Shown: piece after piece, positions 7,390-13,146 of the stretch
How the letters are laid out: each line of letters begins with the position of its first letter
Position numbering within the stretch: the first letter of the stretch is position 1
NCBI GenBank assembly: GCA_021372515.1
Contig: JAJFUG010000123.1
Location: 1-24,478, forward strand
Reading direction: 5' to 3'
Length of the DNA stretch: 24,478 nucleotides
From: a bacterium
GTDB taxonomy: Bacteria; Gemmatimonadota; Glassbacteria; GWA2-58-10
Position numbers and translations under genes: made by a program
Notes under the pieces: generated by a model
What the model saw: only the letters and a program-made list of their open reading frames with translations
The model's database searches: none
What the model was told of the DNA's origin: nothing

Positions 7390-9086
7390 CAGCCGAACAC
7401 CTTCCTCAGTTGTTGAGTGCTTGTCCTGGGGCTCTCGAAATGGAACCCCTCGGGCCTGGAGACCTTCTCCAGCATCTGCAGCGCCATTTCCAACGCATCC
7501 GGGCCATCATCGTGCTCCGCCTTGGGGAACAGCCGCAACTGGTCGAGCAGGGAGTGCTGGCGTTTCTGGAAACGCAGTGTGCCGTTACACACCAGGGGCT
7601 GAAGGCGCTGGATTCGCAGAAGCTTGTCCTTGGTGCTCTTGATCCCCCGCACCGGCGGATAAATTCCGGCCTCTTTCGCCCGCCTCCGCAGCTCGTCCTT
7701 GAAAAATTCCTGGAACTGAACGCTCTCCACCCCGATCAGCGCGGGGGCGCGTCGGCTGTACAGCTCCAGCACCGCCTCGATGATCGAGTCCGGGCTGCGC
7801 TTCTCGATCTCCGCCTCCAGCACGTAGACCGCCCCCAGCTTGTCCCGTCCCAGGCAGATTATGGCCGAGGGATCGTTGTACCGTCCGGCCCCGCCCAGCG
7901 AGGGGTCGACCGCCGCCACCAGGGTCAGACCGGCCGTGTCCAGCTCGCTCTCCTCGAAATAGCGGAACCACTCCGGCTGGAACAGGCAGTCGCGCGGGTT
8001 GACCGGCTCGTTCTGGATTTCGCTGTCGAAACTGGCCGGGCCCTCGGCCACGCGCAGCTGCATCAGGTCGTAGTAGCTGCGGTGCGCGGGCCAGATCACC
8101 TGCGTGCCGTCCAGCATCCGCTCGCGGTTGGCCGCGAAGAAACCATCCGCCCGCGCCTTCCTCTGACGGGGCGGCTGCGACAGGTCGGTGAACAGACGCT
8201 CCCACTGCTCCCACAGCCCGTTCTCGGCGCTCCAGGCGATCACGCCCTGCCATTTGCGGCTGTAGAACACCGGGTTTTTCAGCAGACGCGGCAGAAGGCT
8301 GTCCGTGTGCAGCACCGTGCCGATCACCACGATCACCGCCTCTTTGGAGGCGCATTTGGAAAAAGCCTTGTAGAACCATTCGGTTATCCTGTCCCTCTGC
8401 TCCGCGGTGCGGCTGTTCCTATCGTTTTCCAGGTCGTCGCCGATCAGAAGGTCGGGCCGCCATTGACGGTTCCTGAGGCCGCGGATGCCGCCCCCGGTGC
8501 CGCGCGCGGTCACCTTGATCCCGTTGCGGGTGACTATCTCCTTGCGTGTCCAGAGCGGCCCGGGGCCGCAGAGTTCCGGGAAACTTTCAGCCAGCCGCGG
8601 GTTCGACTCCAGCTCGATCTTGATGTCCCCGACATGGCTCTGCGCCTGGGCCAGGGTGTCCCCGGCGATCAGGATGAAATGCCGCCGGGCCGTTTCCGGG
8701 TAGCAGATACACCACAGCGGCAGAAAGAGCGTGGCCAGGGTGCTCTTGGCGCTTTCGCGCGGCGCCGCCACCGCGATCCGCTGGCCCTCGCCGCCCCGCA
8801 CCGCGCCTCCCAGAAGCTCGTACATCTCGCGGTGGAACCCGCTCTCCGGGGCGCGGCAGTAGTGTGGCAGGAACAGCCGGGCAAACAGGCCCACGTCCAG
8901 CTCGCCCTGAAGGCGGCGACGCTCAGGCTCCGGCAGCCTTTCGATACTGTCCCGCCAGCTCCCGGCGCTCTGTTTCTCCGAGGGTATGGATTCCGGCCGC
9001 CGCTTCCGCGAACTCCCGGCTGTTTGTCTCACCTGTCGGCCGCGCCTCCTTCCCCGCCCTTTTCCCGTTCCCGTAACCGTAGACAC
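7389..9086 (-). CDS. Terminase large subunit (TerL)
   Basis: This 565-residue DNA-packaging motor has an ATPase and a nuclease domain. The Walker A-like motif is APRESAKST (108-116). The Walker B motif is LLIGDD (213-218). A coupling motif 'VIGTVLHTDSLLP' lies near 254-265. The RNase H-type nuclease domain starts with 'LVAAVDPSLGG' (Asp393), continues with 'IGVESVQFQ' (Glu454) and ends with 'HDDGPDALEMAL' (Asp526, Asp527, Asp530). The start is GTG at 9086, giving a basic tail of about 40 residues. This overlaps the upstream small gene by 164 bases, so the true start may be nearer 8950. It is followed by the portal with a 1-base overlap. Confidence 0.93.
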   Translation of the reverse strand: MSTVTGTGKGRGRRRGRQVRQTAGSSRKRRPESIPSEKQSAGSWRDSIERLPEPERRRLQGELDVGLFARLFLPHYCRAPESGFHREMYELLGGAVRGGEGQRIAVAAPRESAKSTLATLFLPLWCICYPETARRHFILIAGDTLAQAQSHVGDIKIELESNPRLAESFPELCGPGPLWTRKEIVTRNGIKVTARGTGGGIRGLRNRQWRPDLLIGDDLENDRNSRTAEQRDRITEWFYKAFSKCASKEAVIVVIGTVLHTDSLLPRLLKNPVFYSRKWQGVIAWSAENGLWEQWERLFTDLSQPPRQRKARADGFFAANRERMLDGTQVIWPAHRSYYDLMQLRVAEGPASFDSEIQNEPVNPRDCLFQPEWFRYFEESELDTAGLTLVAAVDPSLGGAGRYNDPSAIICLGRDKLGAVYVLEAEIEKRSPDSIIEAVLELYSRRAPALIGVESVQFQEFFKDELRRRAKEAGIYPPVRGIKSTKDKLLRIQRLQPLVCNGTLRFQKRQHSLLDQLRLFPKAEHDDGPDALEMALQMLEKVSRPEGFHFESPRTSTQQLRKVFG

Positions 9087-9384
9087 TGCGCATCCGGAAC
9101 ATCAGAGCTACCCGATTGCCATCCTGGACATGCTGGTCCAGTTGCTTCTCGTCACAAGCAATGGCCCGGTTTTCAGCCCTTTCCAGCGCCGCGGCCAACC
9201 GTGAGTCGTCCGCCAGCGCGGCTTGCAGCCCGGCCCAGCTCAGGTTGGCCCAGCCGCAGGCGCCCTTGCGGCTGCCCCCACGGCGCAGGTGCCGCAGAAG
9301 CCGGAGCAGGCGGGTGAACCCCAAACTCTCCGCGCAGTCTGTCTCCGCCGCCCTTTCCTGACTCATGTTTTCCCTTTTTCGCAT
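8923..9384 (-). CDS. Small phage protein upstream of TerL (possible small terminase)
   Basis: This 153-residue frame sits just before TerL, where small terminase or regulatory genes often lie. The N-terminal part is basic and helical (FTRLLRLLRHLRRG), and a central region reads 'ALERAENRAIACDEKQLDQHVQ'. The family is not recognised. The start at 9384 follows the preceding stop by 3 bases with GGGGTGA upstream; MSQER at 9366 is an alternative. The last 55 codons overlap TerL's N-terminus in another frame, so one of the two genes is shorter than shown. A role as TerS is an inference from position only. Confidence 0.5.
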   Translation of the reverse strand: MRKRENMSQERAAETDCAESLGFTRLLRLLRHLRRGGSRKGACGWANLSWAGLQAALADDSRLAAALERAENRAIACDEKQLDQHVQDGNRVALMFRMRSVYGYGNGKRAGKEARPTGETNSREFAEAAAGIHTLGETERRELAGQYRKAAGA

Positions 9385-9387
9385 CGG

Positions 9388-9648
9388 TCACCCCATCCTG
9401 GCGGCAATCGCCAGCCCGATCGTGGCCAGGGTGGCCAAGAGGCCTCCCACGCCGCCCCAGACCCCGGCTTTCACCTCCAGGCGCGCCACCGCCGGGATCA
9501 GCTCATCCAGCTTGCGCAGAAGGCGGGCCTGGCTGTCGTACAGACGGTCCAGGCGCTCATCCGAGAATTCCTGCTGCGCGTCCAGACGGGCGATCTCCCC
9601 CTCCTTCGGGCATTTCAGGCAGAGGGCGCCGCTGTCGTTTCTTTCCAT
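9388..9648 (-). CDS. XhlA-like coiled-coil protein with C-terminal membrane helix
   Basis: This 86-residue protein has a CxxC-like pair at 10 and 13 (CLKC), an acidic coiled coil (residues 18-62, 'EIARLDAQQEFSDERLDRLY') and one C-terminal helix (GVWGGVGGLLATLATIGLAIAA, residues 62-83). That is the plan of XhlA/haemolysin-type lysis accessory proteins. It sits between lysis and packaging genes. The frame is open much further upstream, to 9978, but that part is Arg/Gly/Pro/Ser-rich and unlike protein. The ATG at 9648 has GGAGAG about 11 bases upstream. The product probably supports the holin at the inner membrane. Confidence 0.65.
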   Translation of the reverse strand: MERNDSGALCLKCPKEGEIARLDAQQEFSDERLDRLYDSQARLLRKLDELIPAVARLEVKAGVWGGVGGLLATLATIGLAIAARMG

Positions 9649-9950
9649 CGCTCTGTCTCTCTCCGATTGGTTTGCCGACCGCCGGAGCGGGCGCTGTTGA
9701 CTCCTCCGCTGCCCGCCCGGCCCCCGGTGGCCCGGCTTCCTCTGTCGCGGCCTGATGCCGTCCGAGGAGTAGCCTGACCCCGCTCCGTGCTGTCGGCTGT
9801 TCTCCGGCTGTGGAATCCGGATCGCTCTTTCCGCTGTCCGGGGGGTTGGACCACCGGGAGGGGCGCTGTTGCTTCCCGTCGGGCCGCCTACGTCGGCGTC
9901 CCTCTGGTTACGGCCCCTGGCCGTGTCGGGAGTGGCCTGACCCCGCTCCC
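9647..9950. repeat. Degenerate tandem duplication in the lysis-gene spacer
   Basis: Two diverged copies start at 9647 and 9821. They share ordered landmarks: atcgctct (9647, 9821), gcgctgttg (9691, 9863), and the exact 15-mer gcctgaccccgctcc (9772, 9935). The spacings are 174, 172 and 163 bases, so the period is not a multiple of 3. A third partial copy may begin at 9987. The same peptide motif (ERGQATP) therefore falls in two frames, which argues that most of this 390-base stretch is no longer coding. Confidence 0.6.
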
Positions 9951-10039
9951 GGCGGTCCTTCCCCCTGTCGCTCACCACCCGCGTTAATCGCTCACCCGCG
10001 TTCCGGTTTTCCGGGCCGGAACCACTGCCTGCTCTCAGT

Positions 10040-10201
10040 TCAGAACCGCCACTGCAACCCCGCCCGCCAGCGTGGGGCTTCTTCGCCCGGGTGCGGGTCG
10101 TAGCCGCCGTACAGTCCCAGGTTCCTCCGGTCGAGCCGCCCCAGAAGCCCCCGTTCGCCCCATTCGAGGCTCAGCCCTGGGCGGCTGACGGGGCCGAGAG
10201 G
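10040..10201 (-). CDS. Possible -1 frame extension of the holin-like protein
   Basis: From the A AAA AAC site of the holin-like gene, the -1 frame stays open for 53 codons (PLGPVSRPGLSLEWGERG... ending RAGLQWRF), giving a 132-residue fusion. About 83% of its third positions are G or C. The peptide has a strand-like aromatic pattern ending in Phe and looks like real protein. No good independent start or Shine-Dalgarno sequence is seen. The alternatives are a frame-disrupting indel in the A7 run or a separate short gene with a non-ATG start. Confidence 0.5.
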   Translation of the reverse strand, partial: PLGPVSRPGLSLEWGERGLLGRLDRRNLGLYGGYDPHPGEEAPRWRAGLQWRF

Positions 10202-10207
10202 TTTTTT
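10157..10207 (-). promoter_or_regulatory. Candidate second -1 frameshift site in the holin-like gene
   Basis: The codons CAA AAA AAC (10209-10201) contain A AAA AAC in the right phase. Six bases later, GCCCC (10194-10190) can pair with GGGGC (10161-10157). Within that, TCAGCC (10188-10183) pairs with GGCTGA (10176-10171), whose last three bases are the zero-frame stop. The structure is weaker than the one in the chaperone gene. Confidence 0.5.
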
Positions 10208-10437
10208 TGCAGCTCCGCCGAGATGATCCGCGGCGCGTTGCTCGAGGTCAGCCCGCGGCTCATTCCATCCGCCAGCGACTGGCCCAGCGCCCCCAGCGAG
10301 GGCACACCGCCGATCACCCCGATCGCCCACTCGATCACGCTGTCCGGCAGGTCGGGGAACAGCCCCCGTATCAGAAGCACCAACAGCGTGCCGCCGATCC
10401 CGGCCAGGACCATTTTCACTTTCTTGCTGTCGTTCAT
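10171..10437 (-). CDS. Holin-like small membrane protein
   Basis: This 88-residue protein follows the endolysin. It has a basic start (MNDSKKVK), a membrane helix at about 9-26 (VLAGIGGTLLVLLIRGLF) and a second, weaker one at about 37-55 (EWAIGVIGGVPSLGALGQS). It probably forms the inner-membrane lesion for lysis. The ATG at 10437 lies 2 bases after the endolysin stop, and GGAGG is 7-8 bases upstream, inside the end of the endolysin gene. A slippery site lies at codons 77-79, with an open -1 frame beyond. No named holin family is recognised. Confidence 0.6.
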   Translation of the reverse strand: MNDSKKVKMVLAGIGGTLLVLLIRGLFPDLPDSVIEWAIGVIGGVPSLGALGQSLADGMSRGLTSSNAPRIISAELQKNLSAPSAAQG

Positions 10438-10439
10438 CC

Positions 10440-10904
10440 TTAGTCCTCCAGTTCAGTTTCCGCCTTTGCCTCTGCCGCGCCGGGTGCGGGCTCGGCAGGT
10501 CCCACCTGCACGTGCAGGTGCCCTCCCATCGAATTCACCTCGTGGAGCAGGGCGGTCCGGGCGCCCGCGCGTCCCAGGTAGGTGAAAGAGCTGTTGAGCC
10601 AGTCGCGCCAGGCCTCGGCCATGGCCTGCTCCAGGTCGCGCGTCCGGAAATCCGCCGCCCGGCCGTACTCGTGCGGTGACCGTCGCTGCGGGCTGTCCGG
10701 GTAGATCGCCCGTTGTTCCTCGTGGCTGCGCAGCAGGCAGGTCAGCACCGCCGGCCGGCCGCTGGCGCGCCAGTGCCAGTGGGCTGCCGCGGCCACGATC
10801 ACGCGCAGGGCAGGGTGGAGGCTTTCCGGGTCGTTCCACTGCGCCTCGATCCGGCTGTCCTTGAAACCCAGATATGAAATTACATCACGTTCCGTGCGTT
10901 TCAT
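10440..10904 (-). CDS. Endolysin, M15-like peptidase
   Basis: This 154-residue protein has the zinc peptidase pattern of the M15 / D-Ala-D-Ala carboxypeptidase-like family. SPHEYGRAADFR contributes His78 and Asp85, and the C-terminal GGHLHVQV contributes His131. It cleaves peptide cross-links of peptidoglycan for host lysis. Residues 55-66 (TCLLRSHEEQRAIY) match the region that precedes the first ligand in this family. No signal peptide is seen, so export would depend on the holin. The ATG at 10904 has AAAGGAG upstream. It is the first gene of the leftward operon, which places lysis before packaging. Confidence 0.85.
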   Translation of the reverse strand: MKRTERDVISYLGFKDSRIEAQWNDPESLHPALRVIVAAAAHWHWRASGRPAVLTCLLRSHEEQRAIYPDSPQRRSPHEYGRAADFRTRDLEQAMAEAWRDWLNSSFTYLGRAGARTALLHEVNSMGGHLHVQVGPAEPAPGAAEAKAETELED

Positions 10905-11055
10905 TTTTGTCTCCTTTCGATTGTGTCGCTAATTTAATAACTTTTTGTTTGTTTTTCCAGCACGTTTGGTTCGTTTTGTTCGTTTAGAGCGCATAGAGCA
11001 AAATATTTTTTCGGCAGCCAGCCCCGCGACGCACAGCTCCGCTCCAGACAGCAGG
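10905..11055 (-). promoter_or_regulatory. AT-rich leader of the phage late operon with repeated motif
   Basis: This segment is the most AT-rich one near the phage genes. On the plus strand GTTCGTTT occurs twice (10969-10976, 10978-10985), with a related GTTTG before it. This could be an activator site for late transcription. No convincing -35/-10 pair was found on the minus strand, as is common for late promoters that need an activator. Confidence 0.3.
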
Positions 11056-11057
11056 AC

Positions 11058-11086
11058 TTTACTTTTACAGCCGATATGGGTAGTAT
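11058..11086 (+). promoter_or_regulatory. Possible sigma70 promoter of the 138-residue gene
   Basis: TTTACT (11058-11063), a 17-base spacer and TAGTAT (11081-11086) give four of six matches in each box. The expected start is near 11093, about 60 bases before the gene. Confidence 0.35.
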
Positions 11087-11155
11087 TGACCTGTAGGGAG
11101 GTGGAAGCGGCGGCCGTTACAACCAGTTCCAGCCAGATTGGGGAGGATGACGGCA

Positions 11156-11572
11156 ATGAAGACACAGGATGTTTTCAACGGAGTGGCCCGCGAGGAGAAA
11201 GAGGGCGGGGAGTCCCCGGCGCGCGTGGTCCAGGTGCTCGATCCGTTCAACCTGGTGATCGATAGGGGACGGAACATGGGAGTGGAACGAGGGGAAGTCT
11301 TCGAAGTCTATCGCCCGCAGGAGAGCGCCGTGCTGGCCGGGGAGGCGCCGCAGGTGTTCATCAGGGGCCTGGCAGAGGTGGTCGCGGTGTACAAAAAGAC
11401 CGCCGCCCTGCGCTCGATCACCCCGGCTTTCATTATCGAGCGGCCATCGGCCATACCCGGCTACCTGGGCGGCCCGCAGATCGAGGTGGTGAGCGGCGAC
11501 AGCGGCCGGATCGCCCCGTTCGAGGATCCGCAGGTGGGAGATCTGGCCCGGCCGGCCCACGGCGCGGATTGA
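11156..11572 (+). CDS. Small protein with FlgT C-terminal-like beta fold, unknown function
   Basis: This 138-residue protein has, at 22-52, 'ARVVQVLDPFNLVIDRG' followed by 'GVERGEVFEVYRP'. The pattern (V-x-V-x-D-x-x-x-V-V/I-x-x-G, G-V-x-x-G-x-x-F-x-V-Y) resembles the small beta domain of FlgT C-terminal and related proteins. A second beta section follows (FIRGLAEVVAVYKKTA, then 'IERPSAIPG'). No signal peptide or membrane helix is seen. The ATG at 11156 has GGGGAGG 9 bases upstream; ATG 11147 touches it. It lies between the phage operon and the antiporter block, divergent from the former and convergent with the latter. It may be chromosomal or a morphon-type gene of the phage. Confidence 0.6.
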   Translation: MKTQDVFNGVAREEKEGGESPARVVQVLDPFNLVIDRGRNMGVERGEVFEVYRPQESAVLAGEAPQVFIRGLAEVVAVYKKTAALRSITPAFIIERPSAIPGYLGGPQIEVVSGDSGRIAPFEDPQVGDLARPAHGAD

Positions 11573-11596
11573 CCGGCCGCTCTCACCGTCCGCGCT

Positions 11597-11835
11597 TTAT
11601 CTCGCCCGCGCCAGGCCGAACTTGAACATCGCCGGCCCGGCCACCTGGAAAATGGCGATCGAGCCGATCACCACATTCCTGAAAGTCGCACTCTCAGCTT
11701 GCCCGCCACGAAAGCGCCCAGCATCAGGAAACCGAACTGAAGCGAGAGCGGGGGAAACAGGCTTTGTGCAGTGGGAAGGTGCAGCAGGGACAGCATCAGC
11801 AGGACCAGGGCAGCCAGTCCGAATATACGGCTCAT
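11597..11835 (-). pseudogene. Internally deleted antiporter paralogue remnant
   Basis: The ATG at 11835 opens a 55-residue frame starting MSRIFGLAALVLLMLSLLHL, clearly like the intact neighbour's MSRVFSLAALILLMLLLLRL. Similarity runs through 'FGFLMLGAFVAGKL', then the frame runs into a stop at 11670-11668. In another frame, ATFRNVVIGSIAIFQVAGPA (ending at 11597) matches the neighbour's C-terminus (YRDVLIGSIALFESAGPA). About 310 residues are missing and the two ends are out of frame. The junction is near 11685-11705. A Shine-Dalgarno-like GGAG precedes the ATG, 21 bases after the neighbour's stop, so the short peptide could still be made. Confidence 0.85.
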
Positions 11836-11856
11836 GGTCGGTCTCCGCTTGAGGGG

Positions 11857-13146
11857 TCAGCCGGCCCTGGCGGCGTTGCGCGCCGCGGCGGTCTCGCCCG
11901 CCCGGCTCAGGCTCCACTTGAACAGGGCCGGTCCGGCGCTCTCGAACAGGGCGATCGAGCCTATCAGCACATCCCGGTACAGCTCGCCCCAGCCCGGGAA
12001 CGTGGCGGCCACGATCACCGCCAGGCTGAGTGCCACTCCGCTCTGGCTGAGCAGCCCCAGCCAGACCGTGCCGCGCACCGGCTGATTCTCGCCAGCCGCC
12101 CTCGCCCCGGCTGTGGCCCCCAGCCAGACAAACAGCGTGCGCGAGGCCACCAGCGCCGCCGCCAGCTCCCAGCCCGCCGCCAGGCGTCCCAGGTCGATCT
12201 TCGCCCCGGCAATGGCGAAAAACACCACGTATATCGGCAATGCCCCGCGCTCAATCGCCTCGACGAACTCACGCCCGCGGTCCGACAGGTTGTTGATCAG
12301 AAGGCCAGCGCTCAGGCAGATCAGCAGGGTGTGAAGGTGCAGGTGCGCCGCCGCCTCGGCGGTCAGGAAACTGACCGCGATCACGAACAGGGTCAGCTCG
12401 GTCCGCACCCACCGCATCCAGAATATCACTATAAAGGCCAGCACCACTCCAGCCGCCACCGACCCGCCGATCTCCCTCGCCAGTCGGGCGGTCAGGTCGC
12501 CCTCCCCTCCGCCCTGAAGGCCCAGCAACTGCACCCCGGCGGCCAGTCCCACCGCGAAACACACCACCACCAGGATATCCTTCAGGATCGTGATCCCCAG
12601 CACCAGTTCACTCAGTCGTCCCCGCGCGTCGCTCTCCACGATCACCGCCACGGTCGAGGCCGGGCTGGTGGTCAGCGCCGAAACTCCGAACAGCAGCCCG
12701 AACACCAGGCAATCGAGCGTGGACAGTCCCGCGGTGAACCAGCGCCCGGCCAGGAACATCACCACGCTCACCCCGATCAGGGTGACCAGAACCTGTGACC
12801 CCGTGATCAGGGTGAACGAACTCAGGCGCGAGCGCACCCGGCTCAGGCTCACCTCGCCGCCCGCGGACAGGGCGATCAGGCTGAGGGCGAAGCTGTTGAT
12901 CGCGCTCAGGTCGGCCACCGCCCGGCGGTCCAGGAACCCAGCCGCGTGCGGCCCGAACAGTATCCCGGCGATCAGGTAGCCGGTGATCCCCGGCAGACCC
13001 GCCCGCTGGGCCAGCTTGCCCAGCAGGAACCCGCCCAGCAGAACGAACCCAAGGCTCATGCTCAGCGTGGCCCCGCCGCCCACTGGAAGACGCAGCAGAA
13101 GCAGCATCAACAGGATCAGGGCGGCCAGCGAGAACACCCGGCTCAT
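11857..13146 (-). CDS. Cation/proton antiporter, CPA2-type
   Basis: This 429-residue membrane protein probably has about 12 helices. The N-terminus is a hydrophobic helix (FSLAALILLMLLLLRLPVG), then 'LGGFLLGKLAQRAGLPGITG' and 'LIAGILFGPHAAGF', the typical CPA2/KefB-like opening. 'INSFALSLIALSAGGEVSL' and 'FGVSALTTSPASTVAVIVES' follow, the latter near the ion-binding unwound helix of the fold. The C-terminal half has 'LLICLSAGLLINNLSDRGRE' and 'IYVVFFAIAGAKIDL', again a family signature. The ATG overlaps the upstream antiporter stop as ATGA. No RCK/TrkA-N domain is fused. The transported ion (Na+ or K+) cannot be decided. Confidence 0.85.
   Translation of the reverse strand: MSRVFSLAALILLMLLLLRLPVGGGATLSMSLGFVLLGGFLLGKLAQRAGLPGITGYLIAGILFGPHAAGFLDRRAVADLSAINSFALSLIALSAGGEVSLSRVRSRLSSFTLITGSQVLVTLIGVSVVMFLAGRWFTAGLSTLDCLVFGLLFGVSALTTSPASTVAVIVESDARGRLSELVLGITILKDILVVVCFAVGLAAGVQLLGLQGGGEGDLTARLAREIGGSVAAGVVLAFIVIFWMRWVRTELTLFVIAVSFLTAEAAAHLHLHTLLICLSAGLLINNLSDRGREFVEAIERGALPIYVVFFAIAGAKIDLGRLAAGWELAAALVASRTLFVWLGATAGARAAGENQPVRGTVWLGLLSQSGVALSLAVIVAATFPGWGELYRDVLIGSIALFESAGPALFKWSLSRAGETAAARNAARAG

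Larger units (their letters stand above)
4..10904 (-). mobile_element. Phage late (lysis, packaging, head, tail) operon; prophage or domesticated phage-like element
   Basis: About 15 minus-strand genes lie in tight order with overlaps or short gaps: endolysin, holin, TerL, portal, protease, decoration protein, capsid, connectors, tail tube, chaperone, short tape-measure-like protein. The head genes follow the Mu order (DUF935 portal, Mu I protease, DUF1320, DUF1834). The tail genes follow the siphovirus order (tube, frameshifted chaperone, tape measure). Transcription enters from the AT-rich region at about 10905-11050. The element continues past position 1, since baseplate and fibre genes are not seen. 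No integrase, transposase, repressor or attachment site is visible, and a chromosomal gene begins about 250 bases to the right. It could be a full prophage with its early genes further left, a remnant, or a gene-transfer-agent-like element. Confidence 0.93.

Noticed and set aside
10929-11165. Small minus-strand frame with a Lys/Arg-rich end (RSKRTKRTKRAGKTNKK)
   Set aside because: The basic end comes from the AT-rich repeated leader; GTG start without a Shine-Dalgarno sequence, and it crosses the other gene's start.
11764-12798. Long plus-strand frame opposite the antiporter gene
   Set aside because: Gln/His/Pro/Arg-rich and antisense to a clear membrane protein; no Shine-Dalgarno sequence.
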